Shown: piece after piece, positions 17,122 to 25,712 of the stretch | How the letters are laid out: each line of letters opens with the position of its first letter | Numbering within the stretch: position 1 is the first letter of the stretch | Assembly: GCA_040772905.1 (NCBI GenBank) | Contig: JAXGXJ010000004.1 | Location: forward strand, 186,001 to 250,000 | DNA from: JAXGXJ01 sp040772905 | Lineage (GTDB): Bacteria; Actinomycetota; Thermoleophilia; RBG-16-64-13 | Reading direction: 5' to 3' | DNA length: 64,000 bases | Program-made: the position numbers and the translations under genes | The notes under the pieces: model-generated | What the model was told of the DNA's origin: nothing | Databases searched by the model: none | What the model saw: only the letters and a program-made list of their open reading frames with translations

Positions 17122-18426
17122 CTAGTTGAGCGTGCTCACGAACTTGAAGCCTTCGGGCGTGGCTTCCCACAGGCAGAAGCCGCCGTGGATACCGTTGGCA
17201 TCGTCGGGGGTGTACTTGTACGAACCCTGGGCGCCGTCCCACTCCAGGCTGCGGAGTGCGGCAGCCACCGCCGCCGGATCGTCCCCGCCGGCCTTGAGCG
17301 CAGCCTCAGCCAGGTGGATCACGTCGTAGCCGAAGCCCAGGAACAGGCTAGCCATAGCGTCGGGATAGGCAGCCTTGAAGCGCTCCACGAACGCGACCAG
17401 CTCTTCTTTTGCGGGATAGCCGTCGGGCAACGCGCTGGGATTCACCACGCCGGGGCCGATGGACAAGTTGCCCACGACCGCGTCCGGACCCTGCATGAAG
17501 ATGGCCGGATGCGAGCCGGCGCCACTGCCGAGAATGGGCAGGGTCACGCCGAGTCCGCGCAGGCCTTTCGTGAGGGCGGGAACATGGATGGGGTTGCTGG
17601 CGATGAGCAAGAGGTCGGGATTGACCGACTTCACCTGCGCCGCGATCTTGTTAACGATGGGAGTCACGTCGGCTTCGTCCAGAGCCCAGGCGTCGGGCAT
17701 GAAGGTGAACTTGAACCCGCTCTGCTCCGCCAAGCCGCCGGCCAGGAGAGCCAGACCCTCCTGATGGACAGGGATCTGATCGCCGATGGCGAGGACGTTC
17801 TTGTAGCCGCCGGCCACTATAGCCTTGGCCCACGCGTCGGCTTCGCCGTCAGCGCCGGTGGAGGCCATCACCGAGGACTTGAACTTGGTCTGATCGGCCT
17901 TGAGGTCATCCATGGTGGGCGGGCCGAACACGATGTGCGGGATGCCGGCCTTCTCGCTGATCTCGCGGGCCGGGGTCGCCGTCCACTGCGGGTAGGGGCC
18001 GATCAGGAAATCGACCTTGGTCTGCTCGATCATCTTGGTGACCGCGGCCATGCCGGCGGTGAGGTCGGACTTGTCGTCCTCGATGATGAGTTGCAGCTGC
18101 CGACCGTTGATGCCGCCGTTGTCGTTGATGTACTTGACTTCCACCTCGGCGGCCTGCTTGATGGACTCGGCCGGCGCCGAACTCACACCGGTGAGCGACA
18201 TGATCAGGCCGAGCTTGATGGGCTCGGTGGATGCCGGCGCCGTGGTCTCCGTAGGAGCCGCGGTGGTCTCGGTGGGCGCGGCCGTGGTCTCGGTCGGCGC
18301 CGCGGTGGTCTCGGTCGGCGCCGCGGTGGTGGCGGCAGGCTCTTCTTCGCCGCCGCACGCGACGCCGAAGACGCTGAGAGCGAGCACCAGCACCAACGCG
18401 AGAGCTAACCAGTGACTCTTCCTCAT
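17122..18426 (-). CDS. livK: ABC transporter substrate-binding lipoprotein (second liv-type system)
   Basis: 434 aa. Signal segment RKSHWLALALVLVLALSVFGVAC with lipobox GVAC, then a linker of four near-identical ETTAAPT heptads (18243-18330, 21-bp DNA repeats), then the binding fold starting EPIKLGLIMSLTGVSSAPAESIKQAAEVEVKYINDNGGINGRQLQLIIEDDKSD. This is the amino-acid/amide-binding family type. Only 29% of residues, by eye, resemble the first binding protein, so ligand differs. The ATG at 18424-18426 has GGGGAG upstream; frame extension upstream is not used. Last gene of the livH-livMGF operon. Confidence 0.9.
   Translation of the reverse strand: MRKSHWLALALVLVLALSVFGVACGGEEEPAATTAAPTETTAAPTETTAAPTETTAAPTETTAPASTEPIKLGLIMSLTGVSSAPAESIKQAAEVEVKYINDNGGINGRQLQLIIEDDKSDLTAGMAAVTKMIEQTKVDFLIGPYPQWTATPAREISEKAGIPHIVFGPPTMDDLKADQTKFKSSVMASTGADGEADAWAKAIVAGGYKNVLAIGDQIPVHQEGLALLAGGLAEQSGFKFTFMPDAWALDEADVTPIVNKIAAQVKSVNPDLLLIASNPIHVPALTKGLRGLGVTLPILGSGAGSHPAIFMQGPDAVVGNLSIGPGVVNPSALPDGYPAKEELVAFVERFKAAYPDAMASLFLGFGYDVIHLAEAALKAGGDDPAAVAAALRSLEWDGAQGSYKYTPDDANGIHGGFCLWEATPEGFKFVSTLN
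18243..18330. repeat. Four 21-bp tandem repeats in the lipoprotein linker
   Basis: Repeats encode the Thr/Glu/Pro/Ala heptad that follows the lipidated cysteine. They form a flexible tether; copy number is prone to change by slippage. Confidence 0.75.
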
Positions 18427-18499
18427 AGTTACTCCCCTTTCTCTGAAGCGTGTTTGGCCCCTGTCAGGCCCTGTCGCCAAGAGACCGCCGTGCGTGCAC

Positions 18500-21190
18500 T
18501 TACTCCTGGCCAAGGTAGCTTGCACGTACGCGATCGTCCTGCCGTAGTTCCACGGCCGTGCCGGAGAGCACCACATTGCCCGTCTGCAACACGACCGCCT
18601 GATGTGCGAGCGAGAGCGCCATCTCGGCGTTCTGCTCGACCATGAGCATCGTCAGACCCTGCTCGTTCAACTTGGCCAAAGCCTCGAAGATCCGTTCCAC
18701 GGCCAGCGGAGCCAGACCCATGGAGGGTTCGTCCAGCAACAGCAGTTGAGGCCGCCCCATGAGCGCCCGCCCGATGGCCAGCATCTGCTGCTCGCCACCG
18801 GAGAGAGTGCCCGCTTCCTGCTTGCGACGCTCGTTCAGGATGGGGAACAGCTCGTAGACATACGCGATATCGTCCTGCATGCCGCTCTTGTCACGACGAC
18901 CCGTGGCACCCACCACCAGGTTGTCCTCCACACTCAGAGTGGGGAACAGCTGGCGTCCCTCAGGTACCTGGCAGATGCCGCGACTCACGATCTTCTCGGG
19001 CGCCATGCGGGCGATGTCCTTAACCTGGTGATACACATGCCCTCTGCTGGGCTTGACGATGCCCGAGATGGTGTGGAGCAACGTGCTCTTGCCCGCGCCG
19101 TTCGCTCCCAGGACGGCTACCACCTGTCCTTTGGGCACGAGAAGTGAGACACCGTGAAGCGCCTCGATGTTCCCGTAGGCCGTCACCAGATCCTGGACGA
19201 CAAGCATCTCCTCGCACCGTCCCTCGAGCAGGTCGCGAGTGGTACAGAGGTCGGCTTCTTTGCGCTCAACGCCCAGATAGGCCGTTATGACAGCTTGGTC
19301 CTTCTTCACCACGTCGGGAGTGCCCGAGGCGATCAGCTTGCCGTAGTCGAGCACGTTCACAGCGTCGGAGATGTCCATCACCAGATCGATGTCGTGTTCC
19401 ACCAGCAGCACGGTCACACCGGCCGCCCGGATGTTCGCGATGCGCTCCACGAGGTCCTCGCGCTCGCCGGCGTTCATACCGGCCGCGGGTTCGTCCAGCA
19501 GCAGCAGACGAGGCTCAGCGGCCAAAGCCCGGGCGATCTCCACCAGACGTTGCTGGCCATACGGAAGACTCGCAGCCGGAAGATCGGCCTGTTCGGCCAG
19601 GCCCACGAGAGCCAGGGCGTCCAAGGCCCGCTGACGCGACCGCGCCTCCTCACGCCGCTGCGACGGGAAGCCGAAACCTCCCGACCAGAAGCCCGACTTC
19701 TCGTGCCGATGACAACCCACGAGCACGTTCTCGAGCGCGCTCATGTTGACGAAGATGCGCAGGTTCTGGAACGTCCGAGCGATGCCCAGCCGCGCCGTGT
19801 CGGCCGGCTTCAGACGAGCCAGGTCGTAGTCGGCGAACAGCACCCGGCCGTTGACCACGGGCTGAAGAGAACTGATGGCGTTGAAGAGAGTGGTCTTGCC
19901 GGCGCCGTTCGGCCCGATGAGCGCGGTGATGCTGCCTTCCTGCACCTCGAAGGTCACCTTCTCCACCGCCTTCAGGCCGCCGAAGTGCACCGACACGTCC
20001 TCGACCCGCAGGATGGGACCACCGGTACCCATCGCCTCGCGCTGGCGGCGCAGATCTTCCTTGAGGACTCCGCCCACTTCGGCATCGACAGCGACGCGCA
20101 CCGGGGTGGAGGTGTCTGTCCCCGCAGGCGTCTCGACCGCGACCGCCTCGGCCGCCGGTCCTTCCTTGAGGCTCTCGCCCTTGATGAGCCGCCACAGCCG
20201 GTTGCGCTGCTTGGGACGGAAGCCCAGGATGCCCGCGGGCAGGAACAGCAGCAGCAGGATCATGATGACGGAGTACACAGTGCCGCTGTACTCCTGGATG
20301 CCCGAGAAACCGTTGATGACCCAGGTCATGATGATAGCGCCCACGATGCCGCCCCAGATGGTCTTGTCGCCGCCCACCAGCATCATGACGATGGGCAGCA
20401 CGGATGCGGCAAAGGAGAACGAACCCGGTGCGACCGCTGAGAAGACGAAGGCGAAGAGCCCTCCAGCGATGCCGCAGTAGACTGCATTGAAGACGAAGGC
20501 CCACAGCTTCCAGTTGGCCGTGCGCACTCCCAGGGTCGAGGCGGCGATCTCGCTCACGGCGAGGCCGCGCAGCGCCCTGCCCACGCGATACTTGAGAAGG
20601 CGGGCGGTGAAAAGCAGGATGATGAGGGCGACCACCCACACCATGTAGTACTTGCGCAGGTAGGTGTCGAACTCGAACCCGAAGAGGTTGAGCGGCGAGA
20701 CGCCACCGAAACCGTAGGCCGCGCCCACCCATTTGACCTCGTTGACGATGGCCAGGAAGATCTGCCCCAGACCGATGGTGGCCAACGCCAGGTAGAAGTA
20801 CTTCAGCTTCAGCACCGGACGTCCCACCACGAGCGCGATGAGACCGGCCGCCGCGCCGCCGGCGATCCAGGCAACGAATGTAGGCACCCCGAACTTGATG
20901 ACCAGCAGGCCGCACACGTACGCCCCGATGCCGTAGAAGGCGGAGTGACCGAACGAGAGTTGCCCGGCCTGGCCCAAGATGAGCCCAACGGCGATGGCCA
21001 GGATGGCGTACAAGCCCGCCTGCGTCATGACACTCATGGCATACGAGTTCTGATAGGCGAGCGGCCAGATGAGCAGGATGAGGACCAACACCACCTTGCC
21101 GATGGTCGCCCAGCGGCCGCTGGTGAGCTCGCGCAGCCTGCTCATGGTCCCGCCCTTGCTCTGTCCCTGCGTGACGTCTTTACCGGCCAT
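18500..21190 (-). CDS. livMGF: Single-polypeptide LivM-LivG-LivF ABC transporter
   Basis: 896 aa in one uninterrupted frame. Residues about 30-335 are a LivM permease (AIAVGLILGQAGQLSFGHSAFYGIGAY; about ten spans). Residues about 390-640 are LivG (Walker A GPNGAGKTT, IARTFQNLRIF, LPYGQQRLVEIARAL, LLLLDEPAAGMN). Residues about 660-896 are LivF (Walker A GANGAGKST, LSGGEQQM, LLLLDEPSMGLAP). A charged linker (QRNRLWRLIKG...RQREAM) joins permease to first ATPase, and a short VERKEADLCTTRDLLEGRCEE joins the ATPases. The ATG is adjacent to the livH stop; an internal ATG at codon 16 is an alternative start. Pairs with the LivH at 21191-22069. Confidence 0.92.
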   Translation of the reverse strand: MAGKDVTQGQSKGGTMSRLRELTSGRWATIGKVVLVLILLIWPLAYQNSYAMSVMTQAGLYAILAIAVGLILGQAGQLSFGHSAFYGIGAYVCGLLVIKFGVPTFVAWIAGGAAAGLIALVVGRPVLKLKYFYLALATIGLGQIFLAIVNEVKWVGAAYGFGGVSPLNLFGFEFDTYLRKYYMVWVVALIILLFTARLLKYRVGRALRGLAVSEIAASTLGVRTANWKLWAFVFNAVYCGIAGGLFAFVFSAVAPGSFSFAASVLPIVMMLVGGDKTIWGGIVGAIIMTWVINGFSGIQEYSGTVYSVIMILLLLFLPAGILGFRPKQRNRLWRLIKGESLKEGPAAEAVAVETPAGTDTSTPVRVAVDAEVGGVLKEDLRRQREAMGTGGPILRVEDVSVHFGGLKAVEKVTFEVQEGSITALIGPNGAGKTTLFNAISSLQPVVNGRVLFADYDLARLKPADTARLGIARTFQNLRIFVNMSALENVLVGCHRHEKSGFWSGGFGFPSQRREEARSRQRALDALALVGLAEQADLPAASLPYGQQRLVEIARALAAEPRLLLLDEPAAGMNAGEREDLVERIANIRAAGVTVLLVEHDIDLVMDISDAVNVLDYGKLIASGTPDVVKKDQAVITAYLGVERKEADLCTTRDLLEGRCEEMLVVQDLVTAYGNIEALHGVSLLVPKGQVVAVLGANGAGKSTLLHTISGIVKPSRGHVYHQVKDIARMAPEKIVSRGICQVPEGRQLFPTLSVEDNLVVGATGRRDKSGMQDDIAYVYELFPILNERRKQEAGTLSGGEQQMLAIGRALMGRPQLLLLDEPSMGLAPLAVERIFEALAKLNEQGLTMLMVEQNAEMALSLAHQAVVLQTGNVVLSGTAVELRQDDRVRASYLGQE

Positions 21191-22069
21191 CTAGGCCTCG
21201 CCTTCGGTCATGCGTGTACCCAGGAGGCCCTGCGGCCGGAAGTAGAGCACGATGATGAGAATGACGAACGACACCACGTTCTTGTAGCCCGCCGGGAACA
21301 CCCCGGTGGTGAGCGACTGGATGATACCCAGCAGCAGACCCCCGACCACGGCGCCGGTGCTCGATCCCCAGCCGCCCAAGACCGCAGCGACAAAACCGTT
21401 GAGGCCCATGATGCCGCCGGAGAAGCACGAGATGGGCACCACCCAGGCGATGGAGATGCCTCCCAGAGCGCCGATGACCGCGCTGATGACGAAGGCCAGG
21501 ATGATCATGGTGTTCACCGACACGCCGGAAAGGCTGGCCGCCACCGGGTTGGTGGCCGTCGCCGTCATCCGCTTGCCGGTGGTGGTGTGGTTGTTCAAGA
21601 AGTAGAGCACTACCAGCACCAGCACCATGATGCCGATGACCCACAAGCTCTGGCGAGAGATGAAGACGCCCCCCAGGTCGAACGACTGATCGCCGGTGAA
21701 CGACGGCAGCCCCTGACCGTATCCTCCCCACTTGAGGAGCGCCACGTTCTCGAACAAGAGGCTGAGCGCCACGGTGCACAGGATCATGGCCCCCAGGGAG
21801 ACTTTCAGGATGGGTTTGAGCACCACCACATACATGGCCACCGCCACAGCCACGGTGAGCACCACTCCGATGATGCCCGAAAGCCAGAAGGGAAGGCCCA
21901 GTTCATAGAGGAACGAGTAGGCGAACAAGGCCCCGAACATGACGAAACTGCCCTGTGCCATATTGACGATGCGCGACGTGCGGTAGATGGTGACGAACCC
22001 CAGTGCGATGAGCGCGTAGATGGAGCCCATCGTGATGCCGGTGACCAGCAACTGAAGCCATTTATCCAT
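21191..22069 (-). CDS. livH: Branched-chain amino acid ABC transporter permease LivH (second system)
   Basis: 292 aa, about eight membrane spans. MDKWLQLLVTGITMGSIYALIALGFVTIYRTSRIVNMAQGSFVMFGAL is the LivH N-terminal signature; NPVAASLSGVSVN is the conserved loop. Ends immediately before the start of the LivMGF fusion. A TTGACA promoter lies about 130 bp upstream. With the fusion and the binding lipoprotein it makes a complete three-gene importer. Confidence 0.92.
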   Translation of the reverse strand: MDKWLQLLVTGITMGSIYALIALGFVTIYRTSRIVNMAQGSFVMFGALFAYSFLYELGLPFWLSGIIGVVLTVAVAVAMYVVVLKPILKVSLGAMILCTVALSLLFENVALLKWGGYGQGLPSFTGDQSFDLGGVFISRQSLWVIGIMVLVLVVLYFLNNHTTTGKRMTATATNPVAASLSGVSVNTMIILAFVISAVIGALGGISIAWVVPISCFSGGIMGLNGFVAAVLGGWGSSTGAVVGGLLLGIIQSLTTGVFPAGYKNVVSFVILIIVLYFRPQGLLGTRMTEGEA

Positions 22070-22193
22070 TTGTGCCTGCCCCCAGAGAGACGATTCCGCC
22101 CTCTCTCACACCTTCTGCCTGCGCCACCGACTCTCCCCTCTCCACGTCCCCCTTCTCCACCCCGCCGGCCCTCCCCAACCCGGCACGAGGTTT

Positions 22194-22229
22194 GGGCAAT
22201 ACCCTAGGCCATTGAACCAAAAGTGTCAA
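22194..22229 (-). promoter_or_regulatory. Promoter of the second liv operon
   Basis: Minus strand TTGACA (22224-22229), exact 17-bp spacer, TAGGGT (22201-22206). The predicted leader to the livH ATG is about 125 nt and strikingly purine-rich (GA/GG runs), with no obvious riboswitch fold. Confidence 0.7.
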
Positions 22230-22248
22230 GTCTCGACGACAGCATCAA

Positions 22249-22289
22249 CGGCAAGCGGGTCCGAATCACCGGTCCGGACCCGCTTGCCG
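22249..22289 (-). terminator. Hairpin terminator after the RdhA-like gene
   Basis: 15-bp perfect arms (CGGCAAGCGGGTCCG and complement) with an 11-nt loop, 9 nt downstream of the RdhA-like stop on the minus strand and just upstream of the next promoter. Confidence 0.75.
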
Positions 22290-22297
22290 CACGCCCT

Positions 22298-23500
22298 TCA
22301 CTCCTGGACGGGGTACTCCCGGCACAGCTTCTGGTCGTTCTTCTCTGTGGGCACCACGATCTCCCCGTCGCGTTCGTCCAGCCGGAACCACCACTTGTTG
22401 GTGTACTCGCGCGGATCGACGAAACCGTTGGCGATGTTGCGCTCCCGCTGCTCGTCCACGGTCTTGTAGAGCCACTCCAGGTTGCCGTCCCAACCGGCGT
22501 AGTCGCGAGGTTCCATGTCGGGCCGGTTCCACGGGCACACCTTGGTGCAGCGCCCGCACACGCAGCCCTCTTTGTTGAGGATGTCGAAGTCGGAGCAGGT
22601 GCGCGAATCGAGCTTCCACGTGTAGTAGCCGTTATAGAGTGTCTTGGGACCACGGGCTATAGACTCCGAGGGACACTGGTCGGCGCAGATGGTGCACTTG
22701 CCGCAGTACTTCTGCAGGCCGAAGTCCACGTAGCCGTCGATCTCGAGCTCCAGGTTGGTGAGCACGGCCGCATACTTGCAGTTGCAGCCCAGGAACGGGT
22801 TCAGGATGATCCCCATGCGCGAGACTTCGCCCATGCCGGCGTCGAGCACGATCTGAGGCATGAGGGTGGAGTAGCTGTTCATGTTGGTGGGGACGGCGTC
22901 GATGCCCAGGCGGCGCAGATAGTTGGCCATCACCTCGGTCTGCAGGGCCAGCTTTTGATAGACCTGATAGCTCACCGGGTCGACGATGTCGTCCCACCCG
23001 TTGGATGCGGACAACGTCTTGGCGTCTTTTCGTCCGCAGAACACGATGGCGTACTTGTACGGCGCCTCCACGGGCTTGCGCATGATGTCTTCGTAGTAGA
23101 CCGCCGACTGGGCCAGCGGGCCGATGCGCACGATGTCGGCCCCCAGGAAGTAGCCCATGGCCTTGAGGTGGCGGCTCAGCACCCGAGGGTCGTCGGGGAT
23201 GGGGGCCCGCTTGGCCGCGACGGGCGGCCGGCGCTTCGCGTACTTGTTGATGTACCACTGCAGGTCCTGCAGCGCACCCCCGATGGGGTAGCGGTTGGTC
23301 ATGCGCTTGAACTCGCGCGAGAGCTCCTCGCCGAAATCGCCCATGAGCGACTTACTGAACACACTCTCACGCTCTGAGCGCCGTTCCACGGGGCCCGGTA
23401 TGTCGTTGGTGGGTTTGTCGACGCGCTTCAGCAGGTGGTCGGGATATGGACCCAACTGGGCGTCGTTGTAGAGGATGTCGTGATACTTGAGCTTTTCCAT
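22298..23500 (-). CDS. Reductive-dehalogenase-like (RdhA-family) iron-sulfur protein, cytoplasmic
   Basis: 400 aa. The C-terminal third has two ferredoxin-type clusters: Cys266-x2-Cys269-x2-Cys272-x3-Cys276-Pro, and Cys313/Cys315-x2-Cys318-x3-Cys322-Pro. Upstream sequence (ADIVRIGPLAQSAVYY, GIDAVPTNMNSYSTLMPQIVLDAGMGEVSRMGIILNPFLG) resembles the cobalamin-binding core shared by RdhA and QueG. No twin-arginine signal and no rdhB-like anchor gene nearby, so it should be cytoplasmic, unlike respiratory dehalogenases. Could be a catabolic dehalogenase, a QueG-type epoxide reductase relative, or another corrinoid redox enzyme. It has its own promoter and terminator. Confidence 0.75.
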   Translation of the reverse strand: MEKLKYHDILYNDAQLGPYPDHLLKRVDKPTNDIPGPVERRSERESVFSKSLMGDFGEELSREFKRMTNRYPIGGALQDLQWYINKYAKRRPPVAAKRAPIPDDPRVLSRHLKAMGYFLGADIVRIGPLAQSAVYYEDIMRKPVEAPYKYAIVFCGRKDAKTLSASNGWDDIVDPVSYQVYQKLALQTEVMANYLRRLGIDAVPTNMNSYSTLMPQIVLDAGMGEVSRMGIILNPFLGCNCKYAAVLTNLELEIDGYVDFGLQKYCGKCTICADQCPSESIARGPKTLYNGYYTWKLDSRTCSDFDILNKEGCVCGRCTKVCPWNRPDMEPRDYAGWDGNLEWLYKTVDEQRERNIANGFVDPREYTNKWWFRLDERDGEIVVPTEKNDQKLCREYPVQE

Positions 23501-23584
23501 GCGCGCGTGAGCCTTTCTGGTGCAGGCCGGGACGGCAGCGATCAGACCTGTCCCGGAAGTTGGGAGACCGCGTGGTCACCTGAG

Positions 23585-23613
23585 ATGATAGGCAGTCGCG
23601 CACACCCCTGCAA
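23585..23613 (-). promoter_or_regulatory. Promoter of the RdhA-like gene
   Basis: Minus strand TTGCAG (23608-23613), 17-bp spacer, TATCAT (23585-23590). Predicted leader about 78 nt. Confidence 0.6.
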
Positions 23614-23927
23614 GGCGGCCACGGGCCGACCGGGAGCGTACGTGCGCTCCGACGCTGAGAAAGTCGTGCGGGGTATTGACTTCTGGGGAGATGTCTGTTC
23701 ACATTCCCAAAGACTAGGAAGCAACGCATCCGGAGCGGGCCGTGGACAGATGTCCTCACGCAAGCTGCCGCACCTCCGTGGCTCCCTCTCCGGGAGAGCC
23801 GTCGCTTCCGCCCCCCGGCGACATCCCCGCCGAAGACAGGGTGCCTCCATGATCTGAACCTCGCTTGCCACTCGGTCGTTCAGACCACCGATCGCGAGAT
23901 CCACGCACCGAACACACGGGGGTATTC
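23614..23927 (+). other. Gene-free stretch upstream of the APC permease
   Basis: No credible gene. A TTGACT at 23672-23677 with a poor -10 could start a leader of about 220 nt. That leader contains nested GC hairpins (e.g. CTCTCCGGGAGAG at about 23788-23800, GTCGC/GCGAC at about 23809-23825) and a TCTGAAC/GTTCAGA pair. This looks structured but matches no riboswitch I recognise. Confidence 0.4.
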
Positions 23928-25565
23928 ATGCGAGGAGAGAGTGAGATAGCGTTCGCGCGCAAGGCCAGCGGCCTCGTGCGCGGTCTGAGCATGTGGGACG
24001 CCTTCGGCGTCGGCTTCATGAACCAGGGCCTCACACCGAGCATCTGGGTGATGGTCAGCCTGGGTCTGGGTGTCTATCTGGGTGGCAACCTCATCATCGC
24101 CACCATCCTGTCTTTGGTACTGGCGGGTATCGGCTTCCCGCTCGTGTGGGGCATCCTCGGAGGATCCATGCCCCGGTCGGGCGGTGAGTACATCTACAAC
24201 TCTCGCATCATCCATCCTCTGGTGGGGATCGGGGAGTCGTTCGGCAACGCCTTCATCTGGTTGATGTGGATCTACGTGCTCGCGCCGTGGATGGCGGACC
24301 CGGGCGCCGTGATGATGTCGGAGTTCATGGGCTGGGAGTGGCTCTACGATTCAGCCTCGGGCACCTTCCTCGGCGGGCTTTCCTACGAATGGGGTTCGTT
24401 CGTCATCGCCACGATCGCCAGCATCATCGCCTTCTTGTTCGTCGTCTTCGGCGTGAAGGTGTTCGCACGCGTGCAGAAGGTGGTGATGGGTCTGGGCCTG
24501 TTGGGCGCCCTGATCATCGTCATCGTGTTGTTCATGTACAGCAAGGCCGACTTCATCGCTTCCTGGAACACCTTGGCCGCCGAGAACGGGTCGCTCAACT
24601 ACACGGACTTCATCACCGCCACGAGCGCGGCCGCCGGCACCGAGATACCCACCACCTGGAACTGGTACGACACCTTCGGCGTGATGGTGGCGGGGTCCTG
24701 GCTGTTCGCCTATTCGTACTGCATCACGTTCATCGCCGGCGAGGTGAAGCGGCCGGACAAGAGCATCATCTTGTCGAACCTCTTCGCCATCATCGTCCCG
24801 GCGGTGTTCATGGTCCTCATCGCGGTGGGTCTCTATCGCCTGGTCGACTTCAACTTCCTGTCGGCGACCGCCTGGGTGGACAACAACGGCGGCCTGGAGG
24901 GCTACAACATGCCCTGGAGCCCGCACTTCGTGGGCTTGGCCGCCGTGGTGATGCACAACAAGGTCATCCTGTTCCTGATGGCCCTGTCGTTCTTGCTCTT
25001 CACCCTGTGGTGGATCGCGCTCTCGTACCTGGCCTTCCCACGCATCATCTTCGCCTGGGGGATGGACCGCATGGGTCCCAAGTGGTTCACCGACGTCAAC
25101 GCCCGCTGGGCTTCGCCGGTCAAGAACTACATACTGGGCTTCGTCATCGCCGAGCTGCTCATCGCGCTGTATGTGTTCTGGCTCAACGAACCCATGCAGG
25201 GTCTCTCGGTGACGGCCCTCGAGATCTTCTCGGTATTCGGCGTGACCGCCATCTCAGCAGCCATCTTCCCCTTCTCCAAGCGCTCCAAGAGCATCTGGGA
25301 AGCCTCGCCCTACCGCAAGTGGAAGCTGCTGGGCATCCCCGTGGTGACTCTGGGTGCCGTGGTCAACATCGCCTACCTGGCCATCTTGGCCGTCTTCTTC
25401 TTCTTCCAGCCCACCAACCTGGAGGGCTTCACCCTCGTCACCGGCATGCTGATCCTGGCGACGTGGGCACTGGGCCTCCTCTGGTACTGGTTCTGGAGTT
25501 GGAGGGCCAAACGCACCGCCGGCATCAGCACCAGCATGCTCACCGGCGAGCTTCCGCCCGAGTGA
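23928..25565 (+). CDS. APC superfamily amino acid permease
   Basis: 545 aa, about twelve membrane spans. N-terminal RKASGLVRGLSMWDAFGVGFMNQGLTPSIW is the consensus amphipathic helix and TM1 of APC transporters. The central cytoplasmic ITFIAGEVKRPDKSIILSN motif is the family hallmark. A long extracytoplasmic loop (about 210-250) follows TM6. ATG at 23928 preceded by a G-run; a 21-codon upstream extension is not used. Substrate unknown; its monocistronic position next to an iron-sulfur enzyme does not help. Confidence 0.9.
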   Translation: MRGESEIAFARKASGLVRGLSMWDAFGVGFMNQGLTPSIWVMVSLGLGVYLGGNLIIATILSLVLAGIGFPLVWGILGGSMPRSGGEYIYNSRIIHPLVGIGESFGNAFIWLMWIYVLAPWMADPGAVMMSEFMGWEWLYDSASGTFLGGLSYEWGSFVIATIASIIAFLFVVFGVKVFARVQKVVMGLGLLGALIIVIVLFMYSKADFIASWNTLAAENGSLNYTDFITATSAAAGTEIPTTWNWYDTFGVMVAGSWLFAYSYCITFIAGEVKRPDKSIILSNLFAIIVPAVFMVLIAVGLYRLVDFNFLSATAWVDNNGGLEGYNMPWSPHFVGLAAVVMHNKVILFLMALSFLLFTLWWIALSYLAFPRIIFAWGMDRMGPKWFTDVNARWASPVKNYILGFVIAELLIALYVFWLNEPMQGLSVTALEIFSVFGVTAISAAIFPFSKRSKSIWEASPYRKWKLLGIPVVTLGAVVNIAYLAILAVFFFFQPTNLEGFTLVTGMLILATWALGLLWYWFWSWRAKRTAGISTSMLTGELPPE

Positions 25566-25618
25566 TGTGGGACGTGCGGTCGCGACAGCCCCCGAGGGCA
25601 TGACTGCCGCGACCGCCG

Positions 25619-25645
25619 GGGGCCGCCGCGCGCGGCGGCGGCCCC
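25619..25645 (+). terminator. Hairpin after the APC permease gene
   Basis: 11-bp GC arms (GGGGCCGCCGC and complement) with a 5-nt loop, 53 nt past the stop. An outer imperfect pair (GCGGTCGCG / CGCGACCGC, 25577-25617) lies just before it. Confidence 0.6.
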
Positions 25646-25712
25646 ACTGTTCGTATAGGTTCGTCACGGTGCCACGCAGAAGGCTCGAGGCGAGAGTGTA
25701 AGGAGTTGCAGC

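Noticed and set aside
23780..23870. Glycine-riboswitch-like GCCGAAG and GGGAGAG segments before the APC permease
   Set aside because: The matching downstream CTCTCAGG strand needed for the closing stem is missing, so the fold cannot form.
23860..23880. B12-box-like GCCACT near the RdhA-like gene
   Set aside because: It lies upstream of that gene's promoter and on the other strand's leader; no surrounding cobalamin aptamer core.
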